From Variovorax sp. OK212 (lineage in GTDB: Bacteria; Pseudomonadota; Gammaproteobacteria; Burkholderiales; Burkholderiaceae_C): 64,000 nt of DNA. The notes under the pieces were generated by a model, which did no database searches, had not been told where the DNA came from, and saw only the letters and a list, made by a program, of their open reading frames with translations. Of the stretch, positions 34,021 through 42,588 are shown in pieces. The DNA lies in the NCBI RefSeq assembly GCF_900112425.1, contig NZ_FOLP01000001.1, positions 124,001-188,000 on the forward strand, read 5' to 3'. Positions within the stretch are counted from its first letter, which is position 1; every line of letters begins with the position of its first letter. The position numbers and the translations under genes were made by a program.

Positions 34021-35710
34021 CCCTTCTTCCGCCCCAACCATCGACCCCGTCACGCTCGCCGTGCTGCGCGGCCGCCTCGAGCAGGTGGCCGACGAGATGG
34101 ACGCCACGCTCTACCGCAGCGCGTTCAATCCCATCATTGCCGAGGCGCATGACGCCTGCCACGGCCTGTACGACGCCACCACCGGCGACACGCTGGTGCA
34201 GGGCAAGTCGGGCCTGCCGGTGTTCGTGGGCGCCATGGCCTTCGCGGTGCGCGCCACGGCCAAGGCCGCCGCGCCGCGCGGCGGCATGCGCGACGGCGAC
34301 ATCTGGATCAGCAACGACGCCTACGACGGCGGCACGCACGCCAACGACTTCAAGCTGGTGAAGCCGTTCTTCCGCAACGGCAAGCTCTACTGCCACATGG
34401 CCTCGGCCGCGCACTGGCACGACGTGGGCGGCGCGGTGCCCGGCAACTACAACCCGGCGGCCACCGAGTGCTGGCAGGAGGCGGTACAGATTCCGCCGGT
34501 GCGCATCGTGAAGGGCGGCGTGCTCGACCCCGACGTGCTGGCCATCCTGCAGGCCAACACGCGCCTGCCAGACAGCCTGTGGGGCGACCTGAACGGCCAG
34601 CTCGCGGCGCTGGAGCTCGGCGAAAAGCGGCTCGACGGCCTGCTCGACGAATACGGCGACGACCTGGTGCTGGCCGCGCTGGGCGAGCTGCGCAGCCGCG
34701 CGCTGCGCCTGATGCGCTCGCACGTGGCCTCGCTGCCCGACGGCCGCTACAGCTTCGAGGACGTGCTGGACAACGACGGCATCGTCAACGAGCCGCTGAC
34801 CATCGCGCTGGACATGACGGTGGCCGGAGACCGGCTCACGCTCGATTTCTCGCGCACTTCGCCGCAGTGCGCGGGGCCGGTCAACATCTCGCGCTCGACG
34901 GCGATCGCCGCCTGCTACGTTGCGCTCAAGCACCTGTTCCCCGACGTGCCCGCCAACGCCGGCGTGCTCGACGCGGTGGACTTCGTCATTCCCGACCGGC
35001 TGGTGATCAGCTGCGAGCGCCCGCGCCCGGTGGGTGGCTACACCGAGACCATCCTGCGCATGATCGACGTGATCTTCAGCGCCGCCGCGCAGGCCGACCC
35101 CACGCGCGCCGTGGCGCAGGCCTACGGCACCATCAACGCGCTGTCGATCGCGGGCCACCGCAGCGACAAGGGCCGCGAAGGCCAGCGCTGGGTGATGTTC
35201 AGCTTCTTCGGCGGCGGCCACGGCGGCCACTCGGGCGGCGACGGCCTGGCGCACGGCAACGCACCCATCTCGACCGCGACGATCCCGCCGCTCGAAATTC
35301 TGGAAGCCGCCTACCCGGTGCGCTTCACCGAATGGTCGCTGCGCGCCGACTCCGGCGGCGACGGCCAGCACCGCGGCGGCCTGGGCGCCGTCTATGAAAT
35401 CGAACTGCTCGAGAAAGACGCCGAGGTGTTCGTCTTCGGCGAGCGCGGCACCTCGCCGCCCAAGGGCATCGCGGGCGGCGGCGCGGGCGCGGTCAACGTG
35501 TTCCGCTACGAGAACGCGGGCGAGTGGCACACGCCGCCCATGGTCTCCAAGATGCGCGGCATCACGCTGGCGCGCGGCGAGCGCGTGCGCCTGGAAACGC
35601 CCGGCGGTGGCGGCTGGGGTAACGCGGCCGAGCGCCAGCCAGAGAAGCGCGAGGCCGATGCGGCCATGGGCTATGTGAGCACCGATACGACGAAGAAAGC
35701 AACCGAATGA
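34013..35710 (+). CDS. Hydantoinase/oxoprolinase family protein, subunit B (HyuB-like)
   Basis: A 565-residue HyuB-family protein, the partner of HyuA in ATP-dependent opening of cyclic amides (N-methylhydantoin, 5-oxoproline, hydantoins). Features: DPVTLAVLRGRLEQVADEMDATLYRSAFNPIIAEAHDACHGLYD at the N-terminus, GDIWISNDAYDGGTHANDFKLVKPFF, HWHDVGGAVPGNYNP, SRTSPQCAGPVNISRSTA and FFGGGHGGHSGGDGLAHGN (glycine-rich). The C-terminal part has RADSGGDGQHRGGLGAVYEIEL. No signal peptide, so cytoplasmic. It overlaps the LeuD-like gene and hyuA at either end. Confidence 0.9.
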   Translation: MSDPSSAPTIDPVTLAVLRGRLEQVADEMDATLYRSAFNPIIAEAHDACHGLYDATTGDTLVQGKSGLPVFVGAMAFAVRATAKAAAPRGGMRDGDIWISNDAYDGGTHANDFKLVKPFFRNGKLYCHMASAAHWHDVGGAVPGNYNPAATECWQEAVQIPPVRIVKGGVLDPDVLAILQANTRLPDSLWGDLNGQLAALELGEKRLDGLLDEYGDDLVLAALGELRSRALRLMRSHVASLPDGRYSFEDVLDNDGIVNEPLTIALDMTVAGDRLTLDFSRTSPQCAGPVNISRSTAIAACYVALKHLFPDVPANAGVLDAVDFVIPDRLVISCERPRPVGGYTETILRMIDVIFSAAAQADPTRAVAQAYGTINALSIAGHRSDKGREGQRWVMFSFFGGGHGGHSGGDGLAHGNAPISTATIPPLEILEAAYPVRFTEWSLRADSGGDGQHRGGLGAVYEIELLEKDAEVFVFGERGTSPPKGIAGGGAGAVNVFRYENAGEWHTPPMVSKMRGITLARGERVRLETPGGGGWGNAAERQPEKREADAAMGYVSTDTTKKATE

Positions 35711-37761
35711 CTTCCCCTGGTAACTCCCTTGTCGTCGGCGTCGATGTCGGCGGCACCTTCACCGACCTCTTCGTGCTCGACGAAGCCAACGGCAGCGCGC
35801 GCATCGTCAAGGTGCCTTCCACGCGCGGCGAGGAAGCGCGCGGCTTCATGAACGGCGTGGCGCGCGTGGCCGATTCGGCCGCGGCCATCGCCACCATCGT
35901 GCACGGCACCACCGTGGGCACCAACGCGCTGCTGGAGCGCAAGGTGGCGCGCACCGGCATCATCACCACGCGCGGTTTTCGCGACGTGCTCGAGATGCGC
36001 CGGCGCGACCGGCCCGAGACCTGGGGCCTGCGCGGCAGCTTCAAGCCCGTGGTGCCGCGCGACCTGCGCCGCGAAGTCGACGAGCGCGTGCTGGCCGACG
36101 GCACGCTGCACACGGCGGTCGACCTCGAGCAGGTGCGCGCCGAGGCGCGCTCGCTGCTGGAGGCGGGCTGCGAGGCCGTGTGCGTGTTCTTCATCAACAC
36201 CTACGCCAACCCCGAGAACGAGCGCCTGGCCGTGGCCGCGGTGCGCGAGCTGTGGCCCAACCCGCACGTCACCTCGGCCAGCGAGGTGCTGCCCGAGATC
36301 CGCGAGTTCGAGCGCTGCTCGACCGCCACGCTCAACGCGGCGCTGCAGCCGGTGGTGGGCAGCTACCTCGGCCGGCTCGAAAGCGACCTGCGCGCGCAGG
36401 GCTTCGCGGGCGAGCTGCTGGTGGTGCAGAGCAACGGCGGCGTGATGTCGCGCCAGACCGCGAGCGACCTGCCGGTGCGCACCGCGCTGTCGGGCCCGGC
36501 GGCCGGCGTGATCGCCTGCGCGGCCATTGCGCGCGCGGCGGGCTTTCCGAACGCGATCACGGGCGACATGGGCGGCACGTCTTTCGACGTGTCGCTGGTG
36601 GCCAACGGCGAGGCCGCGCTGGCGGCGCAGACCGCCATCGAGTTCGGCATGGTGATCCGCTCGCCGATGATCCAGATCGAGACCATCGGCGCCGGCGGCG
36701 GCTCCATCGCGTCGGTGGACGCGAGCGGCATGCTGCAGGTCGGGCCCGAGTCGGCGGGCAGCGTGCCCGGGCCGGCCTGCTACGGCCGCGGCAACATGCG
36801 CCCGACCGTGACCGATGCCAATGTGCTGCTGGGCCGCATCGCGGCGGACCGGCCGCTGGGTGGCGGCCTGCTGGCGGCGCTGGACGCGGAGAAGTCGCGC
36901 CAGGCCATCGAGGAACATGTCGCGCGCCCGCTGGGCCTCGAGGTGCACGCGGCGGCGGAAGCGATCCTGACCGTGGCCAATGCGCGCATGGCCGGTGCCA
37001 TCCGCCTGGTGTCGATCGAGCGCGGGCACGACCCGCGCCGCTTCGCCTACATGCCCTTCGGCGGCGGCGGCGCGCTGCATGTGTGCGCGATGATGCGCGA
37101 GGTGGGCGTGGCCACGGGCATCGTGCCGCGCTACCCCGGCGTCACGTCGGCGCTGGGCTGCGTGATTGCCGACATGCGCCACGACGCGGTGCAGACCATC
37201 AACAGGCCGCTGGCCGACCTCGACGTGGCCGACCTGCAGCACCGCATCGACACGCTGGCCGCGAGCTGCCAGCAGCGGCTCGACTCGTCGGGCGTGCGCT
37301 TCGACGACGTGCGCCAGGTGGTTGCACTCGACATGCTCTACGCCGGCCAGACGCACACGCTGCCGGTGGTGCTGGCCGATGCGGGCCAGGCGCCGATCAC
37401 GGCCGCTTCCATTCGCGCTGCCTTCGAAGCGGCCTACACGGCAGCCTTCGGCCGCGTGCTCGACGGCATCGCGATTCGCGTGATGAACCTGCGCTATGCG
37501 CGCATCGGCGTGCGGCCCAAGTTCGACCTGAAGGTGCTGGCGCCCGAAGGCGTGGGCAGCACCGCGCCGCTGGGCACGCAGCGCGTGTTCCACCAAGGCC
37601 GGTGGCACGACGCGGTGCGTTATGCGCGGCTCGAGCTGCCGGTGGCCGCGCGCATCGACGGCCCCGCGATCCTCGAACAGGCCGACACCACCGTGTGGCT
37701 CGAGCCCGGCTTCCATGCCGAGGTCGACGCGCATGGCAACCTGCTGGTGAGGCCGTCATGA
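35707..37761 (+). CDS. Hydantoinase/oxoprolinase family protein, subunit A (HyuA-like)
   Basis: A 684-residue HyuA-family subunit with an ASKHA-type ATP-binding fold. Motifs: VVGVDVGGTFTDLFVLDE (about 9-26, phosphate 1), HGTTVGTNALLERKVARTGIITTRGFRDVLEMRRRDRPETWGLRG (about 76-120), LSGPAAGVIACA, GDMGGTSFDVSLV (about 283-295), GAGGGSIASVD, GPACYGRG and FGGGGALHVCAMMRE (about 450-465). It binds ATP and activates the ring carbonyl; with HyuB it would convert a lactam or imide to an open amidate. The gene order B-A matches many hydantoinase loci. Downstream is an isochorismatase-fold gene starting in an ATGA overlap. Confidence 0.9.
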   Translation: MTSPGNSLVVGVDVGGTFTDLFVLDEANGSARIVKVPSTRGEEARGFMNGVARVADSAAAIATIVHGTTVGTNALLERKVARTGIITTRGFRDVLEMRRRDRPETWGLRGSFKPVVPRDLRREVDERVLADGTLHTAVDLEQVRAEARSLLEAGCEAVCVFFINTYANPENERLAVAAVRELWPNPHVTSASEVLPEIREFERCSTATLNAALQPVVGSYLGRLESDLRAQGFAGELLVVQSNGGVMSRQTASDLPVRTALSGPAAGVIACAAIARAAGFPNAITGDMGGTSFDVSLVANGEAALAAQTAIEFGMVIRSPMIQIETIGAGGGSIASVDASGMLQVGPESAGSVPGPACYGRGNMRPTVTDANVLLGRIAADRPLGGGLLAALDAEKSRQAIEEHVARPLGLEVHAAAEAILTVANARMAGAIRLVSIERGHDPRRFAYMPFGGGGALHVCAMMREVGVATGIVPRYPGVTSALGCVIADMRHDAVQTINRPLADLDVADLQHRIDTLAASCQQRLDSSGVRFDDVRQVVALDMLYAGQTHTLPVVLADAGQAPITAASIRAAFEAAYTAAFGRVLDGIAIRVMNLRYARIGVRPKFDLKVLAPEGVGSTAPLGTQRVFHQGRWHDAVRYARLELPVAARIDGPAILEQADTTVWLEPGFHAEVDAHGNLLVRPS

Positions 37762-38372
37762 GCGCGGGCACGAAGATCGTTCCGGCGAAGACGGCGCTGG
37801 TCGTCATCGACCTGCAGAACGACTTTCTCGACGCCAAGGGCGCCTACGCGCGCGGCGGCGACACCAATCCTCCCGCGCTGCTGCTGCCCGGGCGCGTGGC
37901 CGCCGTGGCGCGCGCGCTGAAGGCGGGCGGGGGGCTGGTGGTGGCGAGCCAGTTCACGCTGTGGCCCGACGCGAAGGGCGAGCCGATGGTCTCGCCGCAC
38001 CTGAAGGCGCTGCGCCCGTACCTTGCCAAGGGCGACTTCGCGCCCGGCAGCTGGGGCCAGGCCAATGTCGATGCGCTCGCGGGCCTGGTCGACGTCACGG
38101 TCAGCAAGGTCGCGTACTCGGCCTTCTTCAACACGCAGCTCGACTGGGTGCTGCGCCGCGCGGGCATCGACACCGTGGCCGTCTGCGGCATCGTCACCAA
38201 CGGCGGCGTGGCCAGCACGGTGCGCGACGCGCACATGCGCGACTACCGCACGCTGGTGCTGGCCGACGGCTGCGCGGCCTTCGGCGAGGAGCGCCACAAC
38301 ACCTCGCTGGCCGACATGCGCAACGTGGCCGAGGTGACGGACTGCGCGCCTTTCATCGCATCGCTGGCATGA
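37758..38372 (+). CDS. Isochorismatase-fold hydrolase with Gly in place of the catalytic Cys
   Basis: A 204-residue isochorismatase-like hydrolase. Asp18 (ALVVIDLQNDF) and Lys117 (VSKVAYSAF) match two members of the usual Asp-Lys-Cys triad. The nucleophile position in the VTNGGVASTVRDA loop is Gly150 (codon 38205-38207), where amidases of this fold have Cys. True isochorismatases also lack the Cys. Following HyuBA one would expect a carbamoyl-amino-acid or amidate hydrolase, but loss of the Cys argues against standard amide hydrolysis. It may act on a different bond or use metal or water chemistry. It is coupled at both ends by ATGA overlaps. Confidence 0.85.
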   Translation: MSAGTKIVPAKTALVVIDLQNDFLDAKGAYARGGDTNPPALLLPGRVAAVARALKAGGGLVVASQFTLWPDAKGEPMVSPHLKALRPYLAKGDFAPGSWGQANVDALAGLVDVTVSKVAYSAFFNTQLDWVLRRAGIDTVAVCGIVTNGGVASTVRDAHMRDYRTLVLADGCAAFGEERHNTSLADMRNVAEVTDCAPFIASLA

Positions 38373-39781
38373 GCGCGCCCGCAAGAACCGTCCGGCGCGC
38401 CGCGCAGGTGGAGGCCGATGTGCACGTGGCGGTGGCCATCGTCGGCGGCGGGGCCTGCGGGCTCACGGCGGCGCTGATGCTGGCGGACGCGGGCATCGAC
38501 TGCGTGGTGCTGGAGCGCGACGCGCTGCCCAGCGGGTCGACGGCGCTGTCCTCTGGCTTCATTCCCGCGCCCGGCACGCGCGTGCAGCGCGCACATGGCG
38601 TGGCCGATGACAGTGCCGCGCGCTTTGCGGCCGACATCCAGGCCAAGGCGCACGGCCGCGCGGCAGCTGCGCTGGTCGATGCGTATGCCCATGCCATCGG
38701 CCCCGCGCTCGATGCACTGCAGGCGCGCCACGGTCTCGGGTGGATGCTGCTCGACGGCTTTCTCTACCCCGGCCACAGCGTGCACCGCATGCACGCGTTG
38801 CCGCAGAAGACGGGCGCCGCATTGATGGCGGCGTTGCAGTCGGCCGTCGAAGCCGCGGGCATTCCGGTGCTGACGCAGGCGGTGGTCGACACGCTGGTGC
38901 TCGACGCGCACGACCGGGTGGTCGGCATCGACTACTTGCGCCCCGACGGCCAGCATGAAACGCTGGGCTGCGACGCGCTGCTGCTGGCCTGCAACGGCTT
39001 CGGCGGCAACACGGAAATGGTGCGCACGCTGCTGCCCGAGATGGCCGAGGCCACCTTCGGCGGGCACGTCGGCAACGACGGCAGCGCCATCCTCTGGGGC
39101 GAGTCGCTCGGCGCGCGGCTGCGCGACCTGGGCGGGTACCAGGGCCACGGCTCGTGGGTCACGCCGCAGGGCGCGCTGATGTCGTGGGCCGTGATGATGG
39201 AAGGCGGCGTGCAGCTCAACTGCGACGGCCGGCGCTTTCACGACGAGACGCTGGGCTACTCCGAAGCCGCGGTGCATGTGCTCGCGCAGCCGGGCGGCAT
39301 CGGCTGGAACGTGTTCGACACGCCGCTGCTCGCACTGGCGCGCGGCTTCCCTGATTTCTGCGAGGCCGAGGCCGCCGGCGCGCTGCGCCGCTGCGACTCG
39401 GTGGCCGCGCTGGCGGACTGCATCGGCTGCGAAGCCGCGGTGCTGCAGGGCACGCTCGACGCGATGCGCGGTGGCGTGCCCGCGGCCGACGGCCGCGTGT
39501 TCGCGCGCGGCCTCGGCGCGCCGTACTTCGCCGTCAAGGTGACCGGCGCGCTCTTTCATACGCAAGGCGGCCTCGACACCGCACCCGACATGCGCGTGCT
39601 GCGCCAGGACGGCACGCCGTTGCCCAACCTGCTGGCCGCGGGCGGCGCGGCCGGCGGTGTCTCGGGTGACGCGGTGTGGGGCTATCTCTCCGGCAACGGC
39701 CTGCTGAGCGCCGTGGCCGGCGGCTACATCGCGGCGCACACGGCTGCCGCACTGGTTCAACACAAGGAGGCGTCCGCATGA
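38369..39781 (+). CDS. FAD-dependent oxidoreductase (fumarate reductase/succinate dehydrogenase flavoprotein-like)
   Basis: A 470-residue flavoprotein. The FAD-binding dinucleotide motif VAIVGGGACGLTAALMLADAGIDCVVLERD spans about 23-52; GSTALSSGFIPAPGTR follows and resembles soluble fumarate-reductase-type and tricarballylate-dehydrogenase-type enzymes. C-terminal FAD contacts are in ALFHTQGGLDTAPDMRVLRQDG and NLLAAGGAAGGVSGDAVWGYLSGNGLLSA. It would oxidise or reduce a C-C single/double bond next to carboxyl or imide groups, for example succinate-like to fumarate-like. No heme domain or signal peptide is present, so it is cytoplasmic. Confidence 0.8.
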   Translation: MSAPARTVRRAAQVEADVHVAVAIVGGGACGLTAALMLADAGIDCVVLERDALPSGSTALSSGFIPAPGTRVQRAHGVADDSAARFAADIQAKAHGRAAAALVDAYAHAIGPALDALQARHGLGWMLLDGFLYPGHSVHRMHALPQKTGAALMAALQSAVEAAGIPVLTQAVVDTLVLDAHDRVVGIDYLRPDGQHETLGCDALLLACNGFGGNTEMVRTLLPEMAEATFGGHVGNDGSAILWGESLGARLRDLGGYQGHGSWVTPQGALMSWAVMMEGGVQLNCDGRRFHDETLGYSEAAVHVLAQPGGIGWNVFDTPLLALARGFPDFCEAEAAGALRRCDSVAALADCIGCEAAVLQGTLDAMRGGVPAADGRVFARGLGAPYFAVKVTGALFHTQGGLDTAPDMRVLRQDGTPLPNLLAAGGAAGGVSGDAVWGYLSGNGLLSAVAGGYIAAHTAAALVQHKEASA

Positions 39782-40641
39782 CGACCCACAACTTCAAGAC
39801 CCGCCTGGCCCGACCCGACGTGGTGCTGGCACCCGGCGTGTACGACGCGCTGAGCGCACTGGTGGCCGAGCAGGCCGGCTTCGAGGCGCTGTACCTGTCG
39901 GGCGCGTCGATTGCCTACACGCGCCTGGGCCGCTCCGACATCGGCCTGACCACCTTCACCGAAGTGGCCGACACGCTGGCGCGCATCACCGAGCGCGTGC
40001 GCCTGCCGGTGATCGTCGATGCCGACACCGGATTCGGCAACGCGCTGAACACGCAGCGCACCGTGCGCGGCTTCGAGCGCGCGGGCGCGGCCATGGTGCA
40101 GATCGAGGACCAGACCTTTCCCAAGCGCTGCGGCCACCTCGACGGCAAGGCCGTGGTGCCCGAGCGCGAGATGGTCGGCAAGCTGAAGGCGGCGCTGGAC
40201 GCGCGCACGTCGAGCGACACGCTGATCCTCGCGCGCACCGACGCGGTGGCGGTCGAGGGGCTGGAGGCCGCGCTCGACCGCGCCGAGGCTTACCTCGCAT
40301 GCGGCGTGGACGCGCTCTTCATCGAGGCGCTGCGCTCGCCCGAGCAGATGGACGCGGCCTGCAGCCGCTTCGCGCACCGCGTGCCGTTGCTGGCGAACAT
40401 GGTCGAAGGCGGCAAGACGCCGATACAGGATGCCGACGCGCTGCAGAAGCACGGCTTTCGCATCGCCATCTTCCCGGGCGGCACGGCGCGCGCGGTGGTG
40501 CACACGCTGCAGGGCTACTACGCCAGCTTGCACCAGCACCGCACCACGCAGCCGTGGCGCGCGCAGATGCTGGACTTCGATGCGCTCAACGAGGTGATCG
40601 GCACGCCCGAGCTGATGCGCACCGGCCAGAAGTACGACTGA
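39778..40641 (+). CDS. Isocitrate lyase/PEP mutase-family C-C lyase (dimethylmalate/methylisocitrate lyase-like)
   Basis: A 287-residue TIM-barrel enzyme. VYDALSALVAEQAGFEALYLSGASIA opens the barrel; Mg-binding VIVDADTGFGN is near 78-88. The lyase loop FPKRCGHLDGK (about 118-128) carries the K-x-CGH-type Cys that marks lyases rather than phosphonomutases. LARTDAVAVEGLEAALDRAEAY and ANMVEGGKTP (about 207-216) match 2,3-dimethylmalate and 2-methylisocitrate lyases. It would cleave a substituted malate into pyruvate and a carboxylate, a logical last step after the LeuCD-like hydratase. Last gene of the long operon; the next gene is convergent 3 bp away. Confidence 0.85.
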   Translation: MTTHNFKTRLARPDVVLAPGVYDALSALVAEQAGFEALYLSGASIAYTRLGRSDIGLTTFTEVADTLARITERVRLPVIVDADTGFGNALNTQRTVRGFERAGAAMVQIEDQTFPKRCGHLDGKAVVPEREMVGKLKAALDARTSSDTLILARTDAVAVEGLEAALDRAEAYLACGVDALFIEALRSPEQMDAACSRFAHRVPLLANMVEGGKTPIQDADALQKHGFRIAIFPGGTARAVVHTLQGYYASLHQHRTTQPWRAQMLDFDALNEVIGTPELMRTGQKYD

Positions 40642-40644
40642 GGC

Positions 40645-41532
40645 TCAGCGCAGCACGCGCACCAGCTCGTCGTACACCAGCCGCACACGCGCCGGCACCG
40701 GCGCGCGCTGCGAGCGGTAGACATGAATCGGCCAGGGCTCCGGCGCCTCGGCCTCCAGCACGGCCACCAGCACACCGGCCTGCAGCAAGGGCTCGGCCAG
40801 CGGCGCCACGAGCTGGCCGAAGCCCAGCCCCGCCTGCACCGCGGCGCACTCCGCATCCACGTCGTCGGTCACGAAGGCCGGCGAGGTGATCGGTACCTGG
40901 CGCCCCTTGCTGAAGAACCATGACCACGGCCGGCCCGAGGCGCGGTCGATCAGCGCGGTGAGCGGCATCGCCGCGAGCGCCTCCAGGTCCTTGGGCACGC
41001 CCGTGCGCGCCACCAGCGCCGGCGTGGCCACCACGTACAGCGGCATCCGCCCGGCGGTGCGCGCCACGAAGCGCGCGTCGCGGATCGGGCCGGCGCGCAC
41101 GCCGATGTCGATCTGCTGGTCGACCACGTCGGCGTGCTCCTCCGACAGGCGCAGGTCGAGCACCAGGCCCGGGTGCGCGGCCAGCATGGGCGCCAGCGCC
41201 TGCGGAATCAGGCGCCGGCCGAACACGTTCGGCGCCGTGACGCGCACCGTGCCCGCGTGCTGCGACAGCGCGCGCCGGTCGGTGCGGTGAAACAGCGCGT
41301 CCACGCCGCCCACGGCGGTGCGCGCGCGCTGCGCGAGCTGCCGGCCGAAGTCGGTGAGCTGCACGCCGCGCGTGCTGCGGTGGAACAGCGGCTCGCCCAG
41401 TTCCTCCTCGAGTTCGCGCACGGCGCGCGTGACCACCTGCGGCGAGACCGACAGGCGCACCGCCGCGTCGCGGAAGTTGGCGGCGTCGGCGGCGGCGCAG
41501 AACACGCGCAGGGCTTCGAGGCGGTTGGACAT
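40645..41532 (-). CDS. LysR-family transcriptional regulator
   Basis: A 295-residue LysR regulator. The HTH (about 1-60) is NRLEALRVFCAAADAANFRDAAVRLSVSPQVVTRAVRELEEELGEPLFHRSTRGVQLTDFG. The effector domain follows (GTVRVTAPNVFGRRLIPQALAPMLAAHPGLVLDLRLSEEHADVVDQQIDIGVRAGPI). It diverges from an SDR gene with a 143-bp gap, the usual layout for a LysR protein controlling its neighbour. It converges with the imide operon, so regulation of that operon is possible but less likely given the operon's own GntR protein. Confidence 0.9.
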   Translation of the reverse strand: MSNRLEALRVFCAAADAANFRDAAVRLSVSPQVVTRAVRELEEELGEPLFHRSTRGVQLTDFGRQLAQRARTAVGGVDALFHRTDRRALSQHAGTVRVTAPNVFGRRLIPQALAPMLAAHPGLVLDLRLSEEHADVVDQQIDIGVRAGPIRDARFVARTAGRMPLYVVATPALVARTGVPKDLEALAAMPLTALIDRASGRPWSWFFSKGRQVPITSPAFVTDDVDAECAAVQAGLGFGQLVAPLAEPLLQAGVLVAVLEAEAPEPWPIHVYRSQRAPVPARVRLVYDELVRVLR

Positions 41533-41554
41533 GGGCGGGCTTTCCTTTGCAGTG

Positions 41555-41583
41555 TTCCGATTTTAGGAATTCTGAAGTCGGAA
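41555..41583. promoter_or_regulatory. Inverted repeat between lysR and SDR gene
   Basis: TTCCGA (41555-41560) and TCGGAA (41578-41583) are perfect inverted arms separated by 17 bp, 22 bp upstream of lysR and 92 bp upstream of the SDR start. Placement suits a LysR regulatory site, though it is not a textbook T-N11-A box. Confidence 0.4.
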
Positions 41584-41675
41584 GAGTTTCATTTACGGGA
41601 ATACGCAGATTTTCGACACTGCATGCACCAACTCTTCTTTCCCTTCGTTTTCCAACCCACCGCAAAGGACATTCC

Positions 41676-42434
41676 ATGACATCCGTTCAAGACAACATCA
41701 AGGGCAAGGTCGCCATCGTCACCGGCGCCAGCAGCGGCATCGGCGAATCGACGGCGCGCCACCTGGCTGCCCGCGGCGCCAAGGTCGTGCTCGCGGCACG
41801 CCGCACCGACCGGCTCGACAAGCTGGTCGCGGAGATTCGCGAAGCCGGCGGCGAAGCCATCGCCGTGGCCACCGACGTGTCGAAGCGCGCCGACCTGGAG
41901 CAACTGGCCGCGGCCACCGTCGAGGCCTTCGGCCGCATCGACGTGCTGGTGAACAACGCGGGCGTGATGCCGCTGTCGCCGATCGAGAAGCTCAAGGTCG
42001 ACGAGTGGGACCGCACCATCGACGTCAACATCAAGGGCGTGCTTTACGGCATTGCCGCGGTGCTGCCGCGCATGCAGGCGCAGGGCAGCGGGCACATCCT
42101 GAACGTGGCGTCCATCGCCGGCTTCAAGGTGTTCACGCCGATCGGCACGGTGTACAGCGCGACCAAGCACGCGGTGCGCGCCATCTCCGAAGGCCTGCGC
42201 GTGGAAATGGGCAACACCGGCATGCGTGTGACGGTGGTGTCGCCCGGCGCGGTGGAGTCGGAACTGAAGTTCGGCAGCACCGACGCCGACGCCACGGCCG
42301 GCCTGAAGGCCTTCTACGACGCCAACCAGATCCCGTCCGACGCGGTGGCCCGCGCCGTGGTCTACGCGGTGGAGCAGCCGGCGAACGTGGACATCAACGA
42401 AGTGGTGGTGCGGCCGGTGTCGCAGGACTTCTGA
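41676..42434 (+). CDS. SDR-family oxidoreductase
   Basis: A 252-residue classical SDR: TGASSGIG is at 16-23, NNAG near 93-96, catalytic Ser in NVASIAGFKVF, and YSATK near 159-163. It resembles broad NADP-linked alcohol/carbonyl reductases induced under LysR control (VLAARRTDRLDKLVAEI, VVRPVSQDF). Start ATG 41676 gives the standard N-terminus (SVQDNIKGKVAIVTGAS); upstream in-frame sequence is non-family. Substrate unknown; likely an aldehyde or ketone. Confidence 0.85.
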   Translation: MTSVQDNIKGKVAIVTGASSGIGESTARHLAARGAKVVLAARRTDRLDKLVAEIREAGGEAIAVATDVSKRADLEQLAAATVEAFGRIDVLVNNAGVMPLSPIEKLKVDEWDRTIDVNIKGVLYGIAAVLPRMQAQGSGHILNVASIAGFKVFTPIGTVYSATKHAVRAISEGLRVEMGNTGMRVTVVSPGAVESELKFGSTDADATAGLKAFYDANQIPSDAVARAVVYAVEQPANVDINEVVVRPVSQDF

Positions 42435-42556
42435 TCTGCTGAAAGTAAGCCGGGGGCGGGGCAGGGTATGGCCCCCTTGCCGCTCCCGGCCGGTTCAATT
42501 AACCTTCAATAACTGAAGGCTTCTAGAAGCCAAAAGTGGGAAGCCCCTGCAAAATA

Positions 42557-42571
42557 GAACGACCGTTCGTT
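42557..42571. promoter_or_regulatory. TetR-type operator upstream of the fatty-acid regulator
   Basis: Overlapping symmetries GAACG-AC-CGTTC (42557-42568) and AACGA-CCGT-TCGTT (42558-42571) lie 18 bp before the tetR ATG. This is the usual shape of a TetR-family autoregulatory site and likely also controls the acyl-CoA operon. Confidence 0.6.
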
Positions 42572-42588
42572 TTATTCGGAGCCCCACG

